From DAOTXN01 sp034435435 (GTDB taxonomy: Bacteria > Chloroflexota > Anaerolineae > S140-20): a stretch of 64,000 bases of DNA. The position numbers were made by a program, and so were the translations under genes. The notes beneath the pieces are model-generated. The model made no database searches. It saw nothing but the letters and a program-made list of their open reading frames with translations, and was not told where the DNA came from. Location of the stretch: the NCBI GenBank assembly GCA_034435435.1, contig DAOTXN010000095.1:1-64000 (forward strand). Reading direction: 5' to 3'. Shown here in pieces: positions 16,858 through 24,810 of the stretch (position 1 is the stretch's first letter; the number at the start of each line of letters is the position of its first letter).

Positions 16858-19842
16858 ATGGAATCTGACCGCCGCCTCATCGAAGTCGCCTTCCCCCTCA
16901 AACAAGCCTCGCTAGACTCGGTTCGCGAAAAGTATGGTCCACGAGGGCATATTTCTGGCTTTCACCTTTGGCCTGCGCGGCGCCCCCTGGCTGCCTGCCG
17001 CGCCGCGCTCATCGCCACCCTGCTACCCGACCCCGGCGACCCCGACGAGCGCCGCGAGATTCTGGAACGGCTGGCGGGCCGCGTCGTGACCCAAGCCAAA
17101 ACCCGGAAACTCCCGGATGGGCGGGTGGAAGAAATCACCGAGGAGGAAACCAGAGGCGGCATTTTGCGCTGGGGCCGCGAATCCAGCCCCGGCCTGGACT
17201 GGTTCCGGGAAAAAATTCGCGCCGCCTACGACGGCCGCGCCCCCAAAGTGCTCGACCCCTTTGCCGGCGGCGGGGCCATCCCGCTGGAGGCGATGCGCCT
17301 GGGTTGCGAGGCCACGGCGGTGGACATCAACCCGGTGGCCTGGTTTATCCTCAAGTGCACGCTGGAGTATCCCCAACGCCTGGCCGGACAGACGCGCCCC
17401 TTGCCCGATTTTGTGCTCCAAGACCGCGATTTTATGGCAGCCTTTTTCAAGGCTCAAGGCTTCAAAGGGGCCAATCTGGAGGCGCAGTTGGAGAAGGTGG
17501 GTCTGGGTGAAAACGCCACGACGCTGCGCCTGCCCGGCCTGCCCGCCGACGCCAATCTAGAGGCCGACCTGGCCTGGCACGTGCGCGCCTGGGGCAAGTG
17601 GGTGCTGGAACGCGCCCGCGCCGACCTGGAACGTTTCTACCCTACCGTGGATGGCCAGCCCACCGTGGCCTACCTGTGGGCGCGTACCGTGACCTGCAAG
17701 AACTGCCGGGCCACGCTCCCGTTACTCAAGACCGCCTGGCTGGCCAAGAGAGGCAAGAAGCGCGTGGCGCTGACGCTGGAACCCAACGCCGAGCGCACCG
17801 GCGTCGTCTTTGGCATCCAACACAGCCCGCCCAGAGGTAAAGATGTGGGTCAGGGCACGATGTCCCGCGCCGGCGCGACCTGCCCCTGCTGCGGCGCGAT
17901 TATGACCATGTCCGATATTCGGTTGGAAGGTAAAGCGGGGCGATTGGGCGCGGTGATGACCGCCGTGGTAGTAGAGGGCGAGAAAGGAAAAGTCTATCGT
18001 CTGCCCGCGCAACGAGAGCGCGAGCGAGCGGACGAAGCAGCGGCGGCATTGGATCGGGTATTTGCCGAGATTCCTTTTGGGATTCCCGACGAGCCACTGC
18101 CCGGCAAGGAAGCGTTAGGGTTTCGTGTGCCCTTGTATGGCTTCGACAAGTGGTACAAGCTTTTTATCCCTCGTCAACTCTTGGCTCTGGGTACATTCGT
18201 GCAACATACCCGCGCCGTCCGCGAGGTGATGGAGATGGAAGGCTATCCAGAAGAGTGGGTTGAGGCAGTGGGTGCGTACTTGGCGACCTCGCTGGATCGT
18301 CTTGTTGATCATTCGACCTCACTTGCCACTTGGTACCTTGCGGGTGAAAATGTTAAACATACATTTGTTCGTTATGCGTTGCCGATTACTTGGGATTTCG
18401 CTGAGAGCAATACAGTTTACGAGGGTGGAGGTAGTTGGAGTAGCGCAGTAACATTCAGCTCTGCTGCTCTTGAACATTCTCTCGAGGCTACGGCTGGCTC
18501 TCCTGCGCCAACGGTAACTCAGGCGTCAGCTATTACCCATAAGGTCTCCTCACCGTTTGATCTCATCGTGACAGATCCCCCCTATTATGATGCCATTCCA
18601 TACTCGGATCTAATGGACTGTTTCTATGTTTGGCTAAAGCGGTCTACACACGGCCTTGGGCCTAGTTTCGAGAGATTCAGCACCGTGGAGTTGTCACCGA
18701 AATGGGACCGCGATGTAAATGATGGCGAGCTAATCGATGATTCCAGTCGCCATAAAGGCGATAAAGCAGAATCAAGAGCAGCTTATGAAAATGGCATGTT
18801 TCGCGCTTTCCAATCCTGCTATCAGGCTCTCAAACCCGATGGGAGACTGGTCATCGTCTTTGCTCACAAGCAACCTGATGCCTGGGAAACCCTAGCGTCC
18901 GCTATGATAAAAGCAGGGTTTGTCGTAAGTGCTAGTTGGCCTATCCAAACAGAAAACATCACCAGGAGCCGTGCCCGTGCCTCCGCTGCCCTGGCTTCGT
19001 CCGTCTGGCTCGTTTGCAGAAAACGCCCCGTCACCGCTCACCCCGGCTGGGATAACCGCGTCCTGGCCGAGATGCGCGAAAAAATCACCACTCGCCTGCA
19101 CGACTTTTGGGACGCCGGCATCCGTGGGCCGGACTTTGTGTGGGCCGCCACCGGTCCCGCCCTGGAAGCCTATAGCCGCTACCCCGTCGTCAAAAAGGCC
19201 AACGAGCCGGGGCAACACATGGCCGTCTCGGAGTTTCTGCGCCACGTGCGTCGCATCGTCGTGGATTTCGTCGTCGGGCGTGTGCTCTCCGGCAACGGCG
19301 ACGCCGAAGGCGTCAGCGGCCTGGACGACGTCACCACCTACTATCTGCTTCACCGCCACGACTTTGGGATGGAGGATGCGCCCGCCGGCGCCGTCATTCT
19401 CTACGCCATCTCGTGCAACCTCTCCGACAGAGAGCTGGCAGACCGCCACCGCGTCCTGGAACAACGCGGCAGCACCGTCCGGCTGCTGTCCTGGTCCCGG
19501 CGTCAGGGGGTAGGGCGCGACCCGGCGCTGGACAGCCCGGAGGCGCGAGCGGGCGTCTCGGCAATGCCGCTGCCGGGGTTTGATTTGCCCGAGCCGGAGC
19601 TACGCGAAATCCCGCTCATAGATCAGGTGCACCGCCTGATGCACCTGTGGAAGGCGGGCGACGTGACCCAGGTGGAGCTCTATCTGGACGTGCGCGGCCT
19701 GCGGCGCAGCAACCTCTTTCACCAATTGCTCCAGGCGCTCATCGAGCTGGCCCCGGCCGGGAGCGAGGAGCGGGCGTTGCTGGAGAGCATCAGTAATCAT
19801 GTCGCCGCGCGGGGAGATAAGGTAATCACTTTGTTTGACTGA
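16858..19842 (+). CDS. DUF1156 zinc-ribbon adenine DNA methyltransferase
   Basis: A 994-residue protein of the COG1743/DUF1156 type. The DUF1156 start (RLIEVAFPLKQ...GHISGFHLWPARRP) lies at residues 6-42. SAM motif I VLDPFAGGGAIPLEAM is near 131-146. Zinc knuckles CKNC and CPCCG lie near 280 and 342, and the catalytic DPPYYD begins at D573. Members methylate adenine in defence islands and probably mark self DNA for the linked helicase and DUF499 ATPase. The ATG follows GGTGAAAG. The stretch about 18130-18960, which includes the catalytic motif, is AT-richer than the flanking parts of the same gene, suggesting an intragenic exchange, perhaps of target specificity. Confidence 0.88.
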   Translation: MESDRRLIEVAFPLKQASLDSVREKYGPRGHISGFHLWPARRPLAACRAALIATLLPDPGDPDERREILERLAGRVVTQAKTRKLPDGRVEEITEEETRGGILRWGRESSPGLDWFREKIRAAYDGRAPKVLDPFAGGGAIPLEAMRLGCEATAVDINPVAWFILKCTLEYPQRLAGQTRPLPDFVLQDRDFMAAFFKAQGFKGANLEAQLEKVGLGENATTLRLPGLPADANLEADLAWHVRAWGKWVLERARADLERFYPTVDGQPTVAYLWARTVTCKNCRATLPLLKTAWLAKRGKKRVALTLEPNAERTGVVFGIQHSPPRGKDVGQGTMSRAGATCPCCGAIMTMSDIRLEGKAGRLGAVMTAVVVEGEKGKVYRLPAQRERERADEAAAALDRVFAEIPFGIPDEPLPGKEALGFRVPLYGFDKWYKLFIPRQLLALGTFVQHTRAVREVMEMEGYPEEWVEAVGAYLATSLDRLVDHSTSLATWYLAGENVKHTFVRYALPITWDFAESNTVYEGGGSWSSAVTFSSAALEHSLEATAGSPAPTVTQASAITHKVSSPFDLIVTDPPYYDAIPYSDLMDCFYVWLKRSTHGLGPSFERFSTVELSPKWDRDVNDGELIDDSSRHKGDKAESRAAYENGMFRAFQSCYQALKPDGRLVIVFAHKQPDAWETLASAMIKAGFVVSASWPIQTENITRSRARASAALASSVWLVCRKRPVTAHPGWDNRVLAEMREKITTRLHDFWDAGIRGPDFVWAATGPALEAYSRYPVVKKANEPGQHMAVSEFLRHVRRIVVDFVVGRVLSGNGDAEGVSGLDDVTTYYLLHRHDFGMEDAPAGAVILYAISCNLSDRELADRHRVLEQRGSTVRLLSWSRRQGVGRDPALDSPEARAGVSAMPLPGFDLPEPELREIPLIDQVHRLMHLWKAGDVTQVELYLDVRGLRRSNLFHQLLQALIELAPAGSEERALLESISNHVAARGDKVITLFD

Positions 19843-19905
19843 GTCTATTCGCAGGATAGACTTGGCTAGATATTTGAGCCTTCAAGGGTACTTGGGAGGA
19901 CGTGA

Positions 19906-21063
19906 ATGAATCTAGCTCGGGAGATCATCAATGAATTGGATCAAGGCGCATCATACCAGCAAGTAGCAAACAGATACTCTTGGCACTCTTTGGCGGTCGA
20001 TGACAAAGAACATCTGTGGAATGAAGCAGAGAAGCGCAGCCGAGACTCCAAGGCATCTGCTGATCTGCTCTTTGCACTATACCGGATGGCACAAGAGAAA
20101 GATCGGTGGGATGCATTGCGGGCCTTGGGATTGATCGCACTACGCCCCGATATTTCTCGCAGACAGAGCATCTTGAAGACCATGCAGGCCGAACTGGAGG
20201 GAATCAGAAACAGTTTATCCGATACTAGACCGGCTGACGTTCGTCGATACAAACAGTGCGAAGCCGATTTCTATTGCTTGAATGCACGGCTGTGGATTGA
20301 ATCTGATAACTTTCGCGCAGCTATCCAGAGCTATGAAGGAGCGCTCGCGATTTACGAAAAATATGCAGAAGAAAAAGCTTCATGGGTGAAAGGGCAAATT
20401 GTCTACCTGGAATCAGTTCAATCCCGACAGCAACAGCTTCTTCCCATAGAGTTATTGCAGAGTGAACGCCTTCGCCTTCAGCGGGTTCTTGAAAAGTTCA
20501 CCACGGAAATCAAAAGATACCAGGAAGCCTTGTCTGTTACTCAAACCCAAGTAGAAGACTTGAGTCATCAAAAGGATGACTTGATACGAGAAAGCGTCAA
20601 GCTTGCACAAGACATTGATGTCCAGAAAAGCACTTTGCGCGAGTGGCAGAAAAGGATAGCCACTCAGAAAAGTACTCAGGATGAGTTGAGCGAGCGCATT
20701 CGGCTGCAGGAAGCATGTCTCCATTTCCTAGTGGCACTCCCTCAGGCGGCGATGGCCCCTCTATGGGTTGAGGTTGTGCGTCTGGCCTTAAAGCAGGGCG
20801 AGATAGATGAACTGGCCCGGCAGGCCCTAGAGCGTTTAGCTCCCCATTTCCCGCAGGACGCTGTGCCCCTTTTGGCTGAGGTTGCTGCGCGTTCCCCAGA
20901 GCCGTTCTCTGTGGATGTTGAAAAGTTCCAAGCGAATGCGACACATTGGATGGCGCTGATAGCTCAGGCTAGAGAACTCGAGGAACAGGATCTTGGAGCT
21001 GCAGCCCGGATTTTGGTAAAGGCGTGGGACACCTTTTTGGCTTCCAACGAGGGAGATAAGTGA
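19906..21063 (+). CDS. helical/coiled-coil protein, first gene of Hsp70 cassette
   Basis: A 385-residue soluble protein. Residues 1-150 look like helical repeats of the TPR type (LLFALYRMAQEKDRWDALRAL, then a second pair near 115-150). Residues about 180-270 form a continuous coiled coil, followed by another helical-pair region. No catalytic motif is visible and there is no HPD, so it is not a J-domain protein. The ATG lies 5 bases after GGGAGGA. It opens a run of seven closely spaced or overlapping genes ending at 27667, all AT-richer than the flanking methylase and DUF499 genes. A substrate or adaptor role for the cassette is my inference. Confidence 0.65.
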   Translation: MNLAREIINELDQGASYQQVANRYSWHSLAVDDKEHLWNEAEKRSRDSKASADLLFALYRMAQEKDRWDALRALGLIALRPDISRRQSILKTMQAELEGIRNSLSDTRPADVRRYKQCEADFYCLNARLWIESDNFRAAIQSYEGALAIYEKYAEEKASWVKGQIVYLESVQSRQQQLLPIELLQSERLRLQRVLEKFTTEIKRYQEALSVTQTQVEDLSHQKDDLIRESVKLAQDIDVQKSTLREWQKRIATQKSTQDELSERIRLQEACLHFLVALPQAAMAPLWVEVVRLALKQGEIDELARQALERLAPHFPQDAVPLLAEVAARSPEPFSVDVEKFQANATHWMALIAQARELEEQDLGAAARILVKAWDTFLASNEGDK

Positions 21064-22355
21064 TGTCTGAAGCTGTGCCTTATCCTTCACCGCCTCCAGG
21101 ACCTTTGCGAGATGTCCACTCTTACCTGCACGAAGGGATTTTATCTCCGCGGAATGCGGATATACTTCTCCGCCAAGGTTTCCCCTGGTCGTTGGTGGCC
21201 CCGCATGTTCAAGACCGGGAATGGTGGGGCGCTCAATGTCCCGCTGATGCTTCTCCACCGACATTACCCTGGCGCATCACGGCCTGGGATGCTACTCTAC
21301 GTTTGGAGATCCCTGGCGAAAGTCTATGGGTAGATCCTGGGCCATCTGCTCCCCTTCCTTCCCGTCCACCTGATTTGATTATTGTTACTCACGCTCACCA
21401 CGACCACACAGCCCGCCTGGGTGAGTTCAGCGCCAATCATCCTGATACTCGAATAGTAATGAGCCACGGGACAGCCTCTCTTTTGTCTCTCCGGAGCAGC
21501 TTTGACCCCCTACTACAGGAGTGTTTGAGACAGCGCGTTGTCCGACTAGACTTTGGTGAGAATCGAGCCATTGGCGGCGTGCGTGTGAAACTCAGACCGG
21601 CAGGGCATCTGCTTGGGGCGGCAATGGTAGAAATCCAATCAGGAAAAGATTCGCTCTTGATTACCGGCGACTTTGCTTTCAGGGATGTGGGAGGGATTGC
21701 TGGGGCTCTCTGGCCTCAAGAAGTCTATGCATTGGTGATTGTGGAATCTACGGCGGCAGACCGGGGCACATTGCCCGTAGCTGATCCTGAAGCCAATCGC
21801 CGCCCTTTCCTGCAGGAGGTGGATGATCTATTGAATCGGGGCAAGACCCGGCTTCTGGCATCGGCTCAGGCAATGGGCCAAGCTCAAGAACTCTACGCAA
21901 CATTGGCCCTGGCGCAACAGGCGGGAGCATTTCCAACGTTGCGAGTGCGTTTGGCCGGTTTTGCCGAGAGCGTTTCTGAAAAGTATTACAAAGCTTTGAA
22001 AGGACAAGCAGGGCCGTGGAGTTGTCCTTTTCTCACGTTAGCCACAGATCAGATTCCCGAGAACAGCCTGGTTATTGCCAGCGGGTTGGATTCTGAAGGA
22101 AAGGGCGGAATGACCGATAGTCTGGTGTGTAATCTGGAGGGAACTCCCGATGGCTGGGTGCTCAAAAGCCCGTCAGTACACACACACGCCGGGTGGAGTG
22201 AGCGAATGGCGTGGGGTGTTGGCATCCCTTGTTACACCGTTGTCCTTTACCATGGCTTTTCTCCTACCCTACAAATTGCCCTTTCACAGATAGGTAGGAG
22301 AATAGAGGCTTTATCTGAGGAGGGAAAAGAATGGATGGTGCCCACCAGCCTGTAA
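21063..22355 (+). CDS. beta-CASP metallo-beta-lactamase nuclease-like protein
   Basis: A 430-residue protein. The metallo-beta-lactamase motif THAHHDHT lies at about 109-116 (HxHxDH complete), followed by GHLLGAAM and the metal aspartate in ITGDF (about 201-205). The second half has a beta-CASP-like insertion and a late HTHAGWSERMAW segment where beta-CASP enzymes place their conserved SxHAD-like histidine. Beta-CASP proteins process RNA or DNA, so this is the likely nuclease of the cassette. The ATG at 21063 shares its A with the upstream TGA stop; a GTG one codon earlier is possible. It overlaps the next gene by 25 bases. Confidence 0.75.
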   Translation: MSEAVPYPSPPPGPLRDVHSYLHEGILSPRNADILLRQGFPWSLVAPHVQDREWWGAQCPADASPPTLPWRITAWDATLRLEIPGESLWVDPGPSAPLPSRPPDLIIVTHAHHDHTARLGEFSANHPDTRIVMSHGTASLLSLRSSFDPLLQECLRQRVVRLDFGENRAIGGVRVKLRPAGHLLGAAMVEIQSGKDSLLITGDFAFRDVGGIAGALWPQEVYALVIVESTAADRGTLPVADPEANRRPFLQEVDDLLNRGKTRLLASAQAMGQAQELYATLALAQQAGAFPTLRVRLAGFAESVSEKYYKALKGQAGPWSCPFLTLATDQIPENSLVIASGLDSEGKGGMTDSLVCNLEGTPDGWVLKSPSVHTHAGWSERMAWGVGIPCYTVVLYHGFSPTLQIALSQIGRRIEALSEEGKEWMVPTSL

Positions 22356-23641
22356 ACTCTGATCGAATCGCTTTGTTGAATGAGAAACTGGACGAATTTC
22401 GGGCCGAGCTTCAGCAGGTGTTGACAGAACTGAGCGGACAATTGAAAGATTCGCAACATGATAAACAACGACTCGTCCAGGAACTGGGGCAGTTACAAGA
22501 GAATAACGAACAACTGACCCAAGAGTTAGAGCAAGCCAGAGATGAGAATCAACGGCTGGCTCGAGACTTGGAGCAGGAACGGACAAGATCCCAACAGCTT
22601 GATATGGATTTAGGCCAAGCACAAGAAAAGAGCGAGCAACTGGCCCAGGAGTTAGAGCATATACAAGGAGATAGTCAACGGCTTACCCAGGAACTGGAGC
22701 AAGAGAGGGACAAAAGCCGACAACTTGCCCAGGAGCTTGAACATGCGCAGGCGCAACGCGAGCAACTGACACTGGAGTTAGAACAAACAAAAGATGAGAA
22801 CCAACGACTCGCCCAAGACCTGAATCGGGCAAAAGAAGAAAAACAACATCTCGTCCAGAACCTTGAACAGGCACAAGGGCAGTGCGGGCAACTAACTCGA
22901 GACTTGGAGCAGGAACAAACCAAAACCAAACAACTTGACCAGGATTTTAGCCAAGCACAAGGACAGAGCGAGCAACTGGCCCAAGAGTTAGAGCATATAC
23001 AAGGAGATAGTCAACGGCTTACCCAAGAACTGGAGCAAGAGAGGGACAAAAGCCGACAACTTGCCCAGGAGCTTGAACAGGCGCAGGCGAAAAAAGAGAA
23101 ACTCGGTCAAGAACTGGCTGATGAGCGCACAGCAAGGCAAGCACTTGACGATCGTTTGAAAAATATGGAGAGTGAGAAACAGCGGCAAGAATCGGATAAA
23201 CAGGTCTTGCAGAGCGAAAATGATGAACTCAAAGAGACAGCCAGAAAAGAAAAAGTACTGTTTGGGCACAAATCTGCAAAAGAGCTATCCTCTCTTCTGG
23301 CAGATCTTTCTGTGCTCGCAGGTTTGGAACCCGAGCCAGTAAAAGGTTTGAAACCACGTGCGGCACTTGAACAACTCAAAGAGTGGATGGAGCGTGTTAC
23401 AGGTGAAAGGCTTGTTCCTTTCCCTTCCCAGCGCGAGATCAATCATGCTCTCTGGCTGGATCCGGATGAAGTTGGATTGGAATCTCTGATGGCAAAGTAC
23501 GATTGGCGACCCGATCATCCTTTTGAGGGGCTGCCGGTGGGAAAACGTGGGCATCGTTTCCGTGTGTTGCGTCGGGGATGGCGTATAGGGGAAGGTATTT
23601 TGGTGCCTGCTCGTGTGGTTCCCGAAAAGGAAAGTGCATGA
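22331..23641 (+). CDS. long coiled-coil protein with GrpE-like C-terminus
   Basis: A 436-residue protein. Residues about 12-310 are one uninterrupted coiled coil rich in Q, E and L heptads. The final 110 residues fold into a small domain ending VLRRGWRIGEGILVPARVV (about 411-429). That pattern (hydrophobic, then GY/GW, then G/R-x-L-x-PA-x-V) is the beta-wing signature of GrpE, the Hsp70 nucleotide exchange factor, which also has a long helical N-terminus. An Hsp70-like gene lies two genes downstream, which supports the reading. GrpE is normally about 200 residues; the stalk here is much longer and contains a near-perfect internal duplication. An AGGAGGG site lies before the ATG. Confidence 0.65.
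   Translation: MDGAHQPVNSDRIALLNEKLDEFRAELQQVLTELSGQLKDSQHDKQRLVQELGQLQENNEQLTQELEQARDENQRLARDLEQERTRSQQLDMDLGQAQEKSEQLAQELEHIQGDSQRLTQELEQERDKSRQLAQELEHAQAQREQLTLELEQTKDENQRLAQDLNRAKEEKQHLVQNLEQAQGQCGQLTRDLEQEQTKTKQLDQDFSQAQGQSEQLAQELEHIQGDSQRLTQELEQERDKSRQLAQELEQAQAKKEKLGQELADERTARQALDDRLKNMESEKQRQESDKQVLQSENDELKETARKEKVLFGHKSAKELSSLLADLSVLAGLEPEPVKGLKPRAALEQLKEWMERVTGERLVPFPSQREINHALWLDPDEVGLESLMAKYDWRPDHPFEGLPVGKRGHRFRVLRRGWRIGEGILVPARVVPEKESA
22631..22755 (+). repeat. internal duplication in coiled coil, copy A
   Basis: This stretch is nearly identical to 22967-23091, offset by exactly 336 bases, that is 112 codons or 16 heptads. Only a few silent or conservative changes separate the copies. 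The period keeps the coiled-coil register, so the duplication lengthens the stalk without breaking it. Confidence 0.85.
22967..23091 (+). repeat. internal duplication in coiled coil, copy B
   Basis: Second copy of the 125-base segment at 22631-22755. The DNA similarity extends weakly about 20 bases upstream in both copies. Near identity at the DNA level points to a recent event or gene conversion. Confidence 0.85.
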
Positions 23642-23683
23642 GGTACAGCAGAGAACCGGGTCTCTGATAAAGGGGAGGACTCG

Positions 23684-23902
23684 ATGGAGGGCAAGTACAG
23701 TCAAAGAGAAAAAGAGCTGGAAGGACTCGGGCAAAAAAGCTCTGCTGTAAAGCAGGATATTGCTGAATATTATACACTCTTGATGCAGGAGTTCTGGCGC
23801 TACTATCCTCCATTGTCCTATACCTCGAATATTTATCTGTCGGTAGCCAGTGTGAAAGATTGGTTGGAGCAGCGACGGGCCAAGATGAGGGAACAAGGAT
23901 GA
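23684..23902 (+). CDS. small helical protein of the Hsp70 cassette
   Basis: A 72-residue, mostly helical, charged protein with an aromatic patch (YYTLLMQEFWRYYPPLSY) in the middle. It has no HPD tripeptide, so it is not a minimal J-domain. A GGGGAGG ribosome site lies just before the ATG, and the stop overlaps the next start as ATGA, so it is translated together with the following gene. Family unknown; its place between the GrpE-like and Hsp70 genes suggests a co-factor. Confidence 0.6.
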   Translation: MEGKYSQREKELEGLGQKSSAVKQDIAEYYTLLMQEFWRYYPPLSYTSNIYLSVASVKDWLEQRRAKMREQG

Positions 23903-24726
23903 CTACCTGGTTGGTAGTAGACTTGCGGCACAATCGTTGCGCGGCTGGACTATTGACCGTGGGGCAGGACGGGCCAGAGTGGCTTCCTGAGCGGATGCTT
24001 AATGTATACGTCTCGCCTGACATCCGAGATCCAAGGACGGAATCGGACCTGGCTTTTTTTCGTGAACCCAGAGCCAAGACTTGGTCGCCTGTTCTCCGTT
24101 CCACGTTATCCAACATCCCGGCTGGTTACGATAAAATAGAGGCTCTCTTTGCTGAACCCCCTGAACAGTTGTATTCTTTGCTCCCGGTTACGCTTTGGCC
24201 CTTGTTGAGGGTGCCTATGACACAATACCCTGGCATACCACTTTTGCTCCTGGTGGATAGCTTGGAGATACGAGCATTGTTGGAAGACTTGCTGGCCCGA
24301 GCTCAACAAGAGGGACAGATATGTGTTGTTTCTGACCAATGGGGAACTATTGCTGGGTTTGCCCTTCTAGACTCAAGCTCGGTCGCAATGCCAACCGAGG
24401 GGACAACATGGCTCTGTAGGATCAAGGATCCACCACAGGCACTATGCTACACCTGGCACGCAAACGGATTTGAGGTCGAAAAAGTGATAGACACGGCTCC
24501 GTCCGCGGATGTTTCCGTTTGGGAGTCAGAAACGAGCATGGAGCGGGTAGGAGCGGCCCTTTTTGCGCTCATCTGGGGAGATCGCTTATCAGAAGGATTA
24601 CAGACCGCGATAGATATTTTGCGCAGAGAATTGGAAGAAGATGAGCGCTTGTTAGGTCGCTTGAAAGAGCTTTACAAACAGCTAACTGCGGGGAGGATTC
24701 TAGTGCCCCGAGAGGTCGGTGTTTGA
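23899..24726 (+). CDS. hypothetical protein of the Hsp70 cassette
   Basis: A 275-residue protein that I do not recognise. It begins with a hydrophobic strand, WLVVDLRHNRCAAGLL, faintly like the first phosphate loop of the actin/Hsp70 ATPase fold (strand, D, turn, strand) but without the glycines that bind nucleotide. The rest is mixed alpha/beta with a helical C-terminus (ILRRELEEDERLLGRLKELY). It could be a degenerate ATPase-fold partner of the Hsp70 gene that follows; this is only a guess. The ATG at 23899 overlaps the previous stop by four bases. Confidence 0.55.
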   Translation: MTTWLVVDLRHNRCAAGLLTVGQDGPEWLPERMLNVYVSPDIRDPRTESDLAFFREPRAKTWSPVLRSTLSNIPAGYDKIEALFAEPPEQLYSLLPVTLWPLLRVPMTQYPGIPLLLLVDSLEIRALLEDLLARAQQEGQICVVSDQWGTIAGFALLDSSSVAMPTEGTTWLCRIKDPPQALCYTWHANGFEVEKVIDTAPSADVSVWESETSMERVGAALFALIWGDRLSEGLQTAIDILRRELEEDERLLGRLKELYKQLTAGRILVPREVGV

Positions 24727-24810
24727 GTCTCTGGATACAACACCTGCACAACGCTACCAGCAAAAGGATTATGAATACCAAACAGCACAAATTAATAAAG
24801 GAGAGAGATA

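Noticed and set aside
22331..23641. CRISPR-like repeats
   Set aside because: The repeats are coding, in register with a coiled coil, and only two copies exist.
23684..23902. Minimal J-domain partner for the Hsp70
   Set aside because: No HPD tripeptide is present in this or any other gene of the cassette.
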